Source: Pseudomonadota bacterium (lineage in GTDB: Bacteria; Pseudomonadota; Alphaproteobacteria; Sphingomonadales; Sphingomonadaceae). Taken from it: a stretch of 64,000 nt of DNA. The notes below the pieces were generated by a model. That model did not search any database. It was not told the DNA's origin and saw nothing but the letters and a program-made list of their open reading frames with translations. Shown one piece after another: positions 24,802 through 33,744 of the stretch. The stretch spans positions 124,001 through 188,000 of the forward strand of contig JAEXAW010000084.1 of the NCBI GenBank assembly GCA_023458055.1. The letters run 5' to 3'. Positions within the stretch are counted from its first letter, which is position 1. The number at the start of each line of letters is the position of its first letter. Both the position numbers and the translations under genes were made by a program.

Positions 24802-25305
24802 CTACTCGCTAGCGGCTTCCTTTGGATCGCGCAACAAAAAGGCCCGCGCGATCAGAATCAATACGCCAAAGGTGATCGCGACGTCGGCGAGGTTGAAAAT
24901 CAGGAAGGGCCGGAATGTGCCGATATGGAAATCGGCATAATCGACCACATAGCCAAGCCGGATACGATCCAGAATATTGCCCAGCGCGCCGCCAAGGATA
25001 AGGCCGAGCGCAATCGCATCCCAGCGCGCTTTTTCGCGCCACATCCACACCGTCACTAGCGCCGCGACGACCACGGTAAGCCCGACCAGCAGCCAGCGCT
25101 GCGTGTCACTGCTCGCGGTCAGCATCCCCATCGATACGCCGTTATTTTCCGCATAAGTAAGCTTGAAGAAGGGCAAGAGGCCAATCCCCTGCTCGCCGCG
25201 TGATTGCAGCGCGAGCGGACCGGTCACGAAATATTTGATGAACTGGTCGGCGAGGAAGACCAGCACGGCGGCACTGAGGCCGAGGATGCGGTTTTTAGTT
25301 AACAT
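24802..25305 (-). CDS. lspA: Lipoprotein signal peptidase
   Basis: Membrane aspartyl protease of 167 residues that cleaves signal peptides of diacylated prolipoproteins. Four membrane helices are visible. The family box ENNGVSMGM lies near residue 55, and the two catalytic Asp lie in GNILDRIR near 115 and VVDYADFHIG near 125-134. It follows ileS in the usual ileS-lspA order, with a dispersed repeat of about 130 bp between. Confidence 0.96.
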   Translation of the reverse strand: MLTKNRILGLSAAVLVFLADQFIKYFVTGPLALQSRGEQGIGLLPFFKLTYAENNGVSMGMLTASSDTQRWLLVGLTVVVAALVTVWMWREKARWDAIALGLILGGALGNILDRIRLGYVVDYADFHIGTFRPFLIFNLADVAITFGVLILIARAFLLRDPKEAASE

Positions 25306-25317
25306 GGAAGGTCTTTA

Positions 25318-25432
25318 CCTGTCCTTCAATAAGTACGTCACCCTGAACTTGTTTCAGGGTCCATACGCCCCACCCTCTCAATGGCTCCGGGTCTATGGAT
25401 GCTGAAACAAGTTCAGCATGACAGTTGTTAAA
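25318..25432. repeat. Inverted repeat between ileS and lspA
   Basis: CCTGAACTTGTTTCAGG on one side and CTGAAACAAGTTCAG on the other frame the element, with CGGGTCTATGG in the centre. This TTGTTTCAG-type palindrome is widespread in sphingomonads. It interrupts what is normally a contiguous ileS-lspA pair. Confidence 0.65.
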
Positions 25433-25436
25433 AACC

Positions 25437-28400
25437 TCACGCATCCAGCACGCTTTCACACCGCGCGCATAGTGCGCCATCTTCCGGCACTTCGGGGAGG
25501 TGCCGCCAGCAGCGGCCGCATTTGTGGCGGGACGTCGCGGTGACTGCGACCTCGTCATCCGCGCTGTCGGCATAAGCCACGCTCGACACGATGCAGATTT
25601 CCGCCATGTCGATGTCGCCGAGATAATCAAACGCGCCCGCGCCCTTGCCGCCGATCACGACTTCGGCCTCGTTGCTCGAACGGATGATTTTTTCGCGGCG
25701 CAGCGGTTCGATCGCTTCGGTCACCATCTGGCGCAGCGCGCGAATATCCGCCCATTTTTGCGCGAAGCTATCCTCGCCCGCTTCGGCGTGGGGCACGCGC
25801 ACCGCGTCGCTGGGCAGTTCCGGCAATTCCGGCCATTCAAGCATATGCACGCTCTCCGCACCCGGATAGCGCGACTGCCACACTTCTTCCGCCGTAAACA
25901 CCAGCACCGGCGCGGCATAGCGCACCATCGCCTGGAACAGCGTATCGAGCACGGTGCGGTAGGCGCGGCGCTTGGGGTCGCCCGGCGCATCGCAATAGAG
26001 GCAATCTTTCCGGATATCGAAGAAGAAGGCCGACAGATCCTCATTGGCGAAATCGCTCAAGAGCCGGACATAGCTGTTAAAGTCGAAATCATCGACCGCC
26101 TGCTTGAGCTTCGCATCCATGTCGCTGAGCAAATGGAGCATATAGCGTTCCAGCTCGGGCATCTCGCTCACCGCCACCTTTTCGCTCTCGTCAAAGTCCG
26201 ACAGCGCGCCGAGCATATAGCGGAAGGTGTTGCGCAATTTGCGATATTGGTCGCCGACGCCTGCAAGGATTTCCTTGCCGATGCGGTGGTCCTCGGTGAA
26301 ATCGACCGACAGCGCCCACAGGCGGATAATGTCCGCGCCATAATCGCGCATCAAGTCGAGCGGCGAGATGGTGTTGCCCAGCGACTTGGACATTTTCATG
26401 CCCTTCTGGTCCATCGTAAAGCCGTGGGTCAGCACCGCATTATAAGGCGCGCGGCCCCGCGTGCCGCAGCTTTCAAGCAGGCTCGATTGGAACCAGCCGC
26501 GATGCTGGTCCGACCCTTCGAGGTACAGATCAGCGGGCCAGCGCAAATCCGGCCAGCGCCCGGATTCGAGCGTGAACACATGGGTGCAGCCGCTATCGAA
26601 CCACACGTCCAAAATGTCGGTGACGCGTTCATAATCGTCGAGCTTATAAGCCTCGCCGAGGTAGCTTTGCGCGGCCTCATCGTTCCACGCATCGACGCCC
26701 TTCGCGCGGATGCCTTCGACGATGCGGGCGTTGACTTGCGGGTCGACCAGATAGTCGCCGGACTTTTTGTGGACGAACAAGGTGATCGGTACGCCCCAGG
26801 CACGCTGGCGCGAAATCACCCAATCGGGGCGGCCTTCGACCATCGCGCCGATGCGGTTGCGCCCTTTTTCCGGGACAAAGCGCGTGTCGGCAATCGCTTG
26901 CATCGCGACCTCGCGCAAAGTCGGCGCGGCACAGATATCTTCCTCCGCCGGATTGATCGCCCCGCCCTCATTTTCCCAGCGCTTTTCCTGTTTGGTCTTG
27001 GGGCTGATATGGGTCAGCACCTTGTCCATCGGGATGAACCATTGCGGGGTGCAGCGATAGATCACCTTGGCCTTGGAACGCCATGAATGCGGATAGCTAT
27101 GGACGAAATCCGCCGACGCCGCGAGCAAAGCGCCTGCTTCGCGCAGGTCCGAACAGATCGGGCCATCGGGCGCATTAAACTTGGAATTGATGACCGATCC
27201 TTGACCGCCCAGCCACGCCCAATCCTCGCGATATTTCCCATCGCCCTCGACCGCAAACACGGGGTTGATGCCATTGGCTTTGCAGAGCTCAAAGTCATCC
27301 TCGCCATGATCGGGGGCCATATGGACGAGACCGGTGCCCGCGTCGGTCGTAACAAAATCGCCGGGGAGGAACGGGCGGGGGCGGAGATAAAATTCGGCGA
27401 GCGGTGAATCAGGGTGAACGGTCTTAAGCCCCTCCCCTTCAGGGGAGGGGTTGGGGTGGGGACTGTCAACAAGCGCTGAGTCAGGCGGACATTCCCCACC
27501 CCCAGCCCCTCCCCTAAAGGGGAGGGGAGATTCGAACAGCTTCGCCATCGGATGGCGGGCGATGGTGCCAGCAAGGTCAGAGCCTTTGCCACGCCAGACG
27601 ACTGCTTGATCAAGTTCCCACCAAGTTTCTGCTTCCGATACGGACGCTGACAGCGATCGGAAAAATCTGCTTGCAGCGCCTTCCAACAGAGGTTCGGCAA
27701 CCAAAAACGAAGCGGTAAGATTTGCCGCGAGAGGATTCTCCATCTCTCGTTCGGCCATCTCAGAATTCTTGGAATAGAGCATCGCCGTCAATGAAACGGC
27801 AACATACTCAACCTCCGGCCCATAAGCGATCGCCTGGTTCACCGGAATCGTCCACGGCGTCGTCGTCCAGATTACCGCATGGGCACCCACCAATTCAGGG
27901 ATGGGACTCTCCACAATCTCGAACGCCACATCAATCTGCGTCGAGGTGATGTCCTCATATTCCACCTCGGCTTCGGCGAGCGCGGTTTTTTCGACCGGGG
28001 ACCACATCACCGGTTTCGCGCCGCGATAAAGCTGGCCGGTTTCGGCGAATTTCATCAGCTCGGCAACGATGGTCGCCTCGGCGTTGAAATCCATGGTGAG
28101 GTAGGGATTATCCCAATCGCCGCCGATGCCGAGGCGCTTTAGCTGCTCGCGCTGGGTATCCACCCAATGCTGCGCATAGGCGCGACATTCCGCGCGGAAT
28201 TCCTCGACCGGAACTTCGTCCTTGTTGAGTTTCTTCTTGCGATATTGCTCCTCGACCTTCCATTCAATCGGGAGACCATGGCAATCCCAGCCGGGCACAT
28301 AGGGCACATCCTTGCCCTTCAGGCTCTGGGTGCGGACGACCATGTCTTTCAAGATATGGTTCAAGGCATGGCCGATATGCATGTCGCCATTGGCATAAGG

Positions 28401-28586
28401 CGGGCCGTCATGGAGGATGAATTTTTCACGCCCCCGCCGCGCATCGCGCAGCTTTTCGTAAAGCTGCTCCTCCTGCCATTTGGCAAGAATGATCGGCTCC
28501 TTCTGCGGCAACCCGGCCTTCATCGGAAAGTCGGTCTGGGGCAGGAAGACAGTGTCTTTATAATCGGGTTTCGGCGCGTCAGTCAT
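25437..28586 (-). CDS. ileS: Isoleucyl-tRNA synthetase with in-frame repeat insertion
   Basis: Class I synthetase charging tRNA-Ile. At 1049 residues it is about 80-100 longer than typical. HIGH is at 70-73 and KMSKS near 730; C-terminal zinc-ribbon Cys pairs (CGRCW, CARCE) close the protein. Within the CP1 editing domain, residues about 351-389 (SPLPFRGGAGGGECPPDSAL and the Pro/Gly-rich stretch after it) are encoded by a palindromic repeat at 27425-27535 and interrupt the usual KGSDLAGTIARHP...RPFLPGDFVTTDAGTG layout. The frame is kept, so the protein probably works. Cytoplasmic; first gene of ileS-lspA-DUF3035. Confidence 0.97.
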   Translation of the reverse strand: MTDAPKPDYKDTVFLPQTDFPMKAGLPQKEPIILAKWQEEQLYEKLRDARRGREKFILHDGPPYANGDMHIGHALNHILKDMVVRTQSLKGKDVPYVPGWDCHGLPIEWKVEEQYRKKKLNKDEVPVEEFRAECRAYAQHWVDTQREQLKRLGIGGDWDNPYLTMDFNAEATIVAELMKFAETGQLYRGAKPVMWSPVEKTALAEAEVEYEDITSTQIDVAFEIVESPIPELVGAHAVIWTTTPWTIPVNQAIAYGPEVEYVAVSLTAMLYSKNSEMAEREMENPLAANLTASFLVAEPLLEGAASRFFRSLSASVSEAETWWELDQAVVWRGKGSDLAGTIARHPMAKLFESPLPFRGGAGGGECPPDSALVDSPHPNPSPEGEGLKTVHPDSPLAEFYLRPRPFLPGDFVTTDAGTGLVHMAPDHGEDDFELCKANGINPVFAVEGDGKYREDWAWLGGQGSVINSKFNAPDGPICSDLREAGALLAASADFVHSYPHSWRSKAKVIYRCTPQWFIPMDKVLTHISPKTKQEKRWENEGGAINPAEEDICAAPTLREVAMQAIADTRFVPEKGRNRIGAMVEGRPDWVISRQRAWGVPITLFVHKKSGDYLVDPQVNARIVEGIRAKGVDAWNDEAAQSYLGEAYKLDDYERVTDILDVWFDSGCTHVFTLESGRWPDLRWPADLYLEGSDQHRGWFQSSLLESCGTRGRAPYNAVLTHGFTMDQKGMKMSKSLGNTISPLDLMRDYGADIIRLWALSVDFTEDHRIGKEILAGVGDQYRKLRNTFRYMLGALSDFDESEKVAVSEMPELERYMLHLLSDMDAKLKQAVDDFDFNSYVRLLSDFANEDLSAFFFDIRKDCLYCDAPGDPKRRAYRTVLDTLFQAMVRYAAPVLVFTAEEVWQSRYPGAESVHMLEWPELPELPSDAVRVPHAEAGEDSFAQKWADIRALRQMVTEAIEPLRREKIIRSSNEAEVVIGGKGAGAFDYLGDIDMAEICIVSSVAYADSADDEVAVTATSRHKCGRCWRHLPEVPEDGALCARCESVLDA
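27425..27535. repeat. Palindromic repeat inside the ileS coding sequence
   Basis: CCCCTCCCCTTCAGGGGAGGGG at 27429-27450 and CCCCTCCCCTAAAGGGGAGGGG near 27506-27527 are two perfect-arm hairpins, each next to GGGGTGGGGA or TCCCCACCCC, in opposite directions around a 30-bp centre. It is the same family as the array at 29765-30200 and adds about 39 codons without breaking the frame. Confidence 0.85.
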
Positions 28587-28639
28587 AGGATTTGCGCCTT
28601 AGGGGAGTGGGGCCGTGGATTCAACCGGTGATATGAACG

Positions 28640-28802
28640 GGAGATGTGTCCCCATTCCTCCCCCGGGAGGGGGAGGGGGACCATTGCGAAGCAATGGTGG
28701 AGGGGATGGACAGGATGAGAGGGCGGTTTACGCAATCCCCTCCACCACATCTCCTTCGCTTCGCTCAGTCGTGCGGTCCCCCTCCCCGTTCCGGGGAGGA
28801 AT
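28640..28802. repeat. Inverted repeat pair between ileS and ribF
   Basis: CTCCCCCGGGAGGGGGAGG with CCATTGCGAAGCAATGG on the left, and CCCCTCCCCGTTCCGGGGAGG with TCCTTCGCTTCGCTCAG on the right, in opposite orientation. Gene-free. It probably also serves as the transcription end of ribF. Confidence 0.65.
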
Positions 28803-29738
28803 TTACCGGGTGCGCAACACCGCCCGCGCGTCGTCACAATCCTTCGCGATCTGGGCCATCAGCGCGTCCAAACTTTCGAACTTTTCCTCGCCGCGCAGGA
28901 AGGCGTGGAATTCGACCTCCACCATCTGCCCGTATAAATCCTCGGCAAAATCGAAGAAGTGCGGTTCCAATAATTCCTTGGGCGGATCGAAGGTCGGGCG
29001 GATGCCGATGTTGGCTGCGCCATCGAGCAGGCGGCCATCCTCCAGCCTCCCCTTCACCGCATAGATGCCATAACGCGGGCGGAGATAATGGCCCATGTCG
29101 ATATTGGCGGTGGGAAAGCCCAGTTTGCGGCCGTTCTTGTCGCCATGCTGGACCGCGCCTTCAATCGCGAACGGGCGGGTCAGGAGGCGGGTGGCGGTGG
29201 CGCAATCGCCTGCTTGCAACGCCTCGCGGATGCGGGTGGAGGAGACGATTTCGCCGCCCTCTTCGACCGGGCCGACGGTGCGCACGCCGATGCCGACCTC
29301 CGCGCCGATTGCGCGCAGCAGGCCGATATTGCCGCCGCGCTTGTGGCCGAAGGTGAAGTCGTCGCCCGTCACGACGCCCGCGACGCCCATCTCTTCGCCC
29401 AAAATGCGGCGGACAAATTCTTCTGCCGGGACACTGGCCATAGGGGCGCCAAATTCGAACACAAACATCGCGTCCGCGCCTGCTTCTTCAAACAAGCGCT
29501 GCCGCTGGTCGAGCGTGGTGAGGCGAAACCATGGCGCGTCGGGCACGAAATGGCGCACCGGGTGGGGGTCGAACGTCGCGATAATCGCGGGCCGCCCCTC
29601 GGCTTTGGCCCACGCGATTGCCTCGCCCGCGACCGCCTGATGCCCCAAATGGAACCCGTCAAAATTGCCGAGCGCGACAATCGCCCCGCGATAGGGGGCC
29701 GGGATCGGCGCGGCGCTGGTGAGGCGGGGGATGGTCAT
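28803..29738 (-). CDS. ribF: Bifunctional riboflavin kinase / FAD synthetase
   Basis: Makes FMN then FAD from riboflavin. 311 residues. The N-terminal FAD synthetase domain has GNFDGFHLGHQAV near residues 26-38 and VVTGDDFTFGHKRGG near 115-130. The C-terminal kinase domain has GRKLGFPTANIDMG near 200 and HFFDFAEDLYGQMVEVEF (here near 265). The usual length is 305-320. ATG at 29738 gives a full-length N-terminus. The region upstream is a palindromic array, so its promoter must lie in or beyond that array. Confidence 0.95.
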   Translation of the reverse strand: MTIPRLTSAAPIPAPYRGAIVALGNFDGFHLGHQAVAGEAIAWAKAEGRPAIIATFDPHPVRHFVPDAPWFRLTTLDQRQRLFEEAGADAMFVFEFGAPMASVPAEEFVRRILGEEMGVAGVVTGDDFTFGHKRGGNIGLLRAIGAEVGIGVRTVGPVEEGGEIVSSTRIREALQAGDCATATRLLTRPFAIEGAVQHGDKNGRKLGFPTANIDMGHYLRPRYGIYAVKGRLEDGRLLDGAANIGIRPTFDPPKELLEPHFFDFAEDLYGQMVEVEFHAFLRGEEKFESLDALMAQIAKDCDDARAVLRTR

Positions 29739-29764
29739 GGCGCGGTGCCCGTTTCAGAGGTTTT

Positions 29765-30200
29765 ACCCACCCCGAAAATTGGCCCGCCAATTTTCGACCC
29801 TCCCTCGAAGGGAGGGTGGATGGGTAGCGCACCAACGTCTCGCCCTCCTTTATAGGGAGGGCTAGCGCGTGTAACACCAACCTCCCACCCTCCCTTATAG
29901 GGAGGGTCAAAAGGCGTGAGCCTTTTGGGGTGGGTATGCCCGATAGGTTTGACCCACCCCGAAAATTGGCCCGCCAATTTTTGACCCTCCTTGAAAGGGA
30001 GGGTAGATGAGTAGCGCACCAACGCCCGAGCGCCCCTGAAAGGGAGGGTGGATGGATCACGCGCCAATGCCCCACCCTCCCTTTTAGGGAGGATCAAAAG
30101 GCGGAAAGCCTTTTGGGGTGGGTGTAGTTCCGCCATGCGGCAAGGCCTTACCCACCCCGAAAATTGTTGCCAATTTTCGACCCTCCCTGAAAGGGAGGGT
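29765..30200. repeat. Six-part palindromic repeat array
   Basis: Units of about 50 bp in alternating orientation: 29765-29819, 29885-29935, 29952-30004, a shortened one near 30030-30053, 30071-30123 and 30150-30200. Each has ACCCACCCC at one end, a GGGAGGGT hairpin at the other, and a variable central hairpin (AAAATTGG..CCAATTTT or AAAAGGC..GCCTTTT). The array fills the 493 bases between the dipeptidase and ribF. The same units recur at 50519-50652 and in ileS. No transposase of the REP-associated kind is in the window. Confidence 0.85.
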
Positions 30201-30231
30201 GAGGTGGCGCGCTGTTTGACCGTGGCCTTCA

Positions 30232-31416
30232 TCACCCCTCCGGCAATGTCTGCATGAGGACGCGGGCGACATTGCCGCCCATGACCTTGGCGATGTCTGC
30301 ATCGCTCAGCCCGGCGTCGATCAGTGCCTGGGTGACATGCGCAACGCCGCTGGTGTCGAACCCCGTCGTCACCGCGCCGTCGAAATCGGAGCCGAGCGCG
30401 ACATGGTCGATCCCCGCAATGTCGCGGACATGGAGGATCGCCTTGGCGATATCGGCGGGCTTCAACGAACAGACCGCGCCATCCCAATAGCCGATGCCGA
30501 CCACGCCGCCGGTTTTGGCGATGCCCTTCACTTCCTCGTCGGTCAAATTGCGGTTGACCTTGCAGGTTGCCTGTACCCCGCCATGCGAGGAGATGACCGG
30601 CTTGGTCGCCATCGCCAACACCTCGGCGACGCCCTTGTGCGAGAGGTGCGCGATGTCGACGATAATCCCGCGCGCTTCCATGTCGCGGACGATCTGGCGG
30701 CCGAAGGGGGTCAGCCCCGCCTGCTTGATGCCGTGCATCGAGGAGCCGAGTTCATTGTCGAAAAAATGGGTCAGCCCCGCCATGCGCAGGCCCGCATCAT
30801 AAAGGCGGCCCAGATTGGCCTCCTTGCCTTCAAGATCATGCAGCCCCTCGACCGAAAAGAGCGCGCCGACGGGCTTGCCGTAAAGTTTGCTGAGGCCGGG
30901 GCCAGCGCGCGCGGTCATCAGATTGGCAAGATCGGCTTTGGTGCGAATGAGCCGCAATGCGCCGCCCGATGCCTTGGCGGCGGCTTCCAGTTTTTGCGCA
31001 TGATAAAGGCTGCGCTCGAACAGCGAAAACCAGGTGCGCGGCGGCTGCAACTGGCCGATGCTGAGCAAGGTGATGCTGTCGCTGTCGCCACTATTGTGGT
31101 CGTAGTTGATCCCGCGCGGGGTTTTCGAAACCGAGGAAAACACCTGTAGCCCTACCCCGCCCTGCACCAATCGCGGCAAATCGACATGGCCGCGGCTGCT
31201 TTGGGTGAGCAGGCCGCGTTTCCACATCAAAGCGTCGGAATGAAGATCGGCGATGAACAGTTTTTCATGCAGCGCGGCAGCGCGCTGCGATACGGCGCTG
31301 GGATCGCCGACCACCTTGTTCATGCTGTTTTCGGCGATGCCGGGCGCGAGCGTGAAGAAGGCGACCGCGCTCGCCGCGACCAGACCCGCAATCAGCCAGA
31401 GCCGCTTGCGCTTCAC
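30232..31416 (-). CDS. Membrane dipeptidase, M19 family
   Basis: Zinc dipeptidase of 394 residues with a membrane anchor (KRLWLIAGLVAASAVAFF). Metal ligands are in LHSDALMW near residue 59, in VEGLHDLEG near 169-177, and in the H of DIAHLSHKG near 255 and SSHGG near 277; GSDFDGAVTTG near 340 is the family's C-terminal motif. It should hydrolyse dipeptides in the periplasm. The start is GTG at 31416, sharing bases with the stop of folA (GTGA overlap). A role in turnover of peptides made by gamma-glutamyl or wall recycling is possible but not shown. Confidence 0.9.
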   Translation of the reverse strand: MKRKRLWLIAGLVAASAVAFFTLAPGIAENSMNKVVGDPSAVSQRAAALHEKLFIADLHSDALMWKRGLLTQSSRGHVDLPRLVQGGVGLQVFSSVSKTPRGINYDHNSGDSDSITLLSIGQLQPPRTWFSLFERSLYHAQKLEAAAKASGGALRLIRTKADLANLMTARAGPGLSKLYGKPVGALFSVEGLHDLEGKEANLGRLYDAGLRMAGLTHFFDNELGSSMHGIKQAGLTPFGRQIVRDMEARGIIVDIAHLSHKGVAEVLAMATKPVISSHGGVQATCKVNRNLTDEEVKGIAKTGGVVGIGYWDGAVCSLKPADIAKAILHVRDIAGIDHVALGSDFDGAVTTGFDTSGVAHVTQALIDAGLSDADIAKVMGGNVARVLMQTLPEG

Positions 31417-31913
31417 GGCTGCGTTTTCCGCTGGAAGGTTACGAAGCTATAGGCGGGCCGTCCGCCTTCTGCCGGATGATCGATGCACGACACTTTCTGC
31501 CATTGATCGTCCGGATAGGGGATGGCGGCATCGCCTTGTGGCGTTGCGTGCACCTCGGTCAATTCGATCCGGTCGGCATGCGGCAGGAACAGATTATAGA
31601 TTTCCGCGCCGCCGATCACCGCGACATGCGGCGCATTGGCGATTTTGAGCGCGTCTTCAATGCTGTGCGCGACGGCGACGCCCTCTTCTTCCCACGCTTC
31701 GTCGCGGGTAAGCACGATGTGCGGGCGGCCCTCCAATATGCCGGGGAGGCTATCAAAGGTTTTCCGCCCCATAATCATCGGCTTGCCCATGGTGAGCTGT
31801 TTGAAACGCCGCAAATCCGCCGGGATATGCCAGGGCATCTTGCCCTGATTGCCGATCACGCCATTGTCGGCGCGCGCCATGATGAGGATGATTTCGGGAT
31901 GATCGCGGCGCAT
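31413..31913 (-). CDS. folA: Dihydrofolate reductase
   Basis: Reduces dihydrofolate to tetrahydrofolate with NADPH. 166 residues. Features: IILIMARADNGVIGNQGKMPWHIPADLRRF near the start (only partly quoted; W and D in PWHIPADL are active-site residues), PMIMGRKTFDSL near 45, and HVAVIGGAEIY near 103. ATG at 31913 is chosen: the longer open frame overlaps purK by 159 bases. It shares TAATG with the purK stop and GTGA with the dipeptidase start. Confidence 0.95.
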   Translation of the reverse strand: MRRDHPEIILIMARADNGVIGNQGKMPWHIPADLRRFKQLTMGKPMIMGRKTFDSLPGILEGRPHIVLTRDEAWEEEGVAVAHSIEDALKIANAPHVAVIGGAEIYNLFLPHADRIELTEVHATPQGDAAIPYPDDQWQKVSCIDHPAEGGRPAYSFVTFQRKTQP

Positions 31914-33040
31914 TAGGCATGGACCTCGCTTGTGCGGGAGAGCCCCGGCAGGACAGGTTCGGCATCCCCGGCGAGCACCCAGGTCGCATGGCCCATCTTG
32001 CGGCCGGGGCGGCCTTTGCCCTTGCCGTAGAGATGGAGGTGGCAGTGCGGGTCGGCGAGATAGTCCGGCCAATCATCGACCGCATCGCCGATGAGATTGT
32101 GCATCACGACTTTGCCTCCCAGCGTTTCGGTGCTGCCGAGCGGGAGCCCGCATATCGCGCGGATGTGATTTTCAAACTGACTGGTGAGTGCGCCTTCGAT
32201 GGTCCAATGCCCGCTATTGTGGACGCGCGGGGCCATTTCGTTGAACACGGGTCCCTCGGCACTCGCAAAATATTCGCAGGCCATGACGCCGACATAATCG
32301 AGCGCTTCGGCAATTTCGGCGGTGAGGCGGCGGGCGGCGGCGATGCTGTCGCCAAGCGCATCCGGCGCGGGGACCAAACTGCGGTCAAGGATGCCATCGA
32401 CATGGATATTTTTGGGCGCGTCCCACGCCTTGACCATGCCGTTGGGACTGCGCGCGAGCAGAATCGAAAATTCGTGAGTGAAAGTCACAAAGCCTTCGAG
32501 CACGGCGGGCTGTTCGCCAATCGCGGCCCATGCGGCGCGGGCTTCGTCGGCGGCGCGGATGACCACCTGCCCCTTGCCATCATAGCCCATGCGCCGGGTT
32601 TTGAGGATTGCGGGCGTGCCCATCAAGGTGAGCGCATCGTCAAGATCGCCAAGGCTGTTGATCGCCTGATAGGGTGCGGGATGTCCGCCCAGCCGCCGGA
32701 CAAAATCTTTTTCGAGCAAGCGGTCCTGCGCGATTTCGAGCGCGCGCGTGTTGGGCCGGACCTTGGCCCCGAGCGCCGCTATCGGCGCGGCAGGGAGATT
32801 TTCAAATTCATAGGTGACGACCGCGCAGGCTTTTGCAAACGCCGCCATCGCCGCCGCATCATCATAACCCCCTTGCGTCCAGTGGGTCGAAACCTCGAAC
32901 GCCGGTCCCGAACTTTCCGGCGCATAGATATGCGTGCGATACCCCAATTGCGCCGCAGCCATGGCGAGCATCCGCCCCAACTGGCCGCCGCCGATAATGC
33001 CAATGGTCGCCCCCGGCTCGATCCTTCCCGATGACGTCAT
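31913..33040 (-). CDS. purK: N5-carboxyaminoimidazole ribonucleotide synthase
   Basis: ATP-grasp enzyme of 375 residues that carboxylates AIR to N5-CAIR in purine synthesis. TIGIIGGGQLGRMLAMAA near residues 12-29 is the N-terminal nucleotide loop; KTRRMGYDGKGQ near 145 and EMAPRVHNSGHWTIEGA near 270 are the ATP-grasp and C-terminal motifs. It overlaps purE upstream by four bases and folA downstream by one (TAATG), giving the order purE-purK-folA. Confidence 0.96.
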   Translation of the reverse strand: MTSSGRIEPGATIGIIGGGQLGRMLAMAAAQLGYRTHIYAPESSGPAFEVSTHWTQGGYDDAAAMAAFAKACAVVTYEFENLPAAPIAALGAKVRPNTRALEIAQDRLLEKDFVRRLGGHPAPYQAINSLGDLDDALTLMGTPAILKTRRMGYDGKGQVVIRAADEARAAWAAIGEQPAVLEGFVTFTHEFSILLARSPNGMVKAWDAPKNIHVDGILDRSLVPAPDALGDSIAAARRLTAEIAEALDYVGVMACEYFASAEGPVFNEMAPRVHNSGHWTIEGALTSQFENHIRAICGLPLGSTETLGGKVVMHNLIGDAVDDWPDYLADPHCHLHLYGKGKGRPGRKMGHATWVLAGDAEPVLPGLSRTSEVHA

Positions 33041-33525
33041 GATGGCGTTTCAGCTACCTTGTCGCTTTGCGCTGCGCGCCAACCCTGCAAGCGGGTGGCG
33101 AGCGCGTCATCCTGCGTTGCGAGGATCGAGGCGGCCATCAGTCCCGCATTGGTCGCGCCCGCCTTGCCGATTGCCAGCGTCCCGACCGGAACCCCGCCCG
33201 GCATCTGGACAATCGACAAGAGGCTATCCATCCCGCTCAATGCTTGCGACTGCACCGGCACGCCGAGTACCGGGAGCCAGGTCATGCTCGCAACCATGCC
33301 GGGAAGATGCGCCGCGCCGCCCGCGCCTGCAATGATCACCTTATAGCCCGCACCCGCCGCCGCCTTGGCATAGTCCACCAGCCGGTCGGGCGTCCGGTGC
33401 GCCGACACGATGCGGCAATCATGCGCCACGCCGAGTTCGCGCAGCACATGGCTGGCATGGATCATGGTCTCCCAATCGGACTGGCTTCCCATTATGATGC
33501 CAACCAAGGGCGTGTCAGCAGCCAT
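33037..33525 (-). CDS. purE: N5-CAIR mutase, class I PurE
   Basis: Converts N5-CAIR to CAIR, 162 residues, forming an octamer. The family motif GSQSDWETM near residue 13-21 binds the nucleotide, with AHRTPDRL near 43 and AGGAAHLPGM near 69. First gene of purE-purK-folA-dipeptidase. GGGAGAG stands 8 bases before the ATG. Confidence 0.97.
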   Translation of the reverse strand: MAADTPLVGIIMGSQSDWETMIHASHVLRELGVAHDCRIVSAHRTPDRLVDYAKAAAGAGYKVIIAGAGGAAHLPGMVASMTWLPVLGVPVQSQALSGMDSLLSIVQMPGGVPVGTLAIGKAGATNAGLMAASILATQDDALATRLQGWRAAQSDKVAETPS

Positions 33526-33744
33526 GCGTTGGTCTCTCCCTTAAGAACCACGGGTCAAGCATGCGCTCTAGCCAGTCCGTGCATCAGGGGCAATGCCGTA
33601 ACCCCGCAAATTTGCGTATCGAGCGGCTCAACCCCGGATGCGCGAACGCATAAACCTAATGATAACCCTGTTTGGATAAGCTCGAATCCATCTACACATG
33701 CGATTCGCGAGAAGCGGGCCGCCAAAAGCAGGGCCAGATAGAAG

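Noticed and set aside
25500..27086. 528-codon plus-strand frame over ileS
   Set aside because: Antisense shadow; the minus strand carries HIGH and KMSKS.
29765..30200. CRISPR array
   Set aside because: Units alternate in direction and have unequal spacing with no unique spacers of fixed length; no cas genes.
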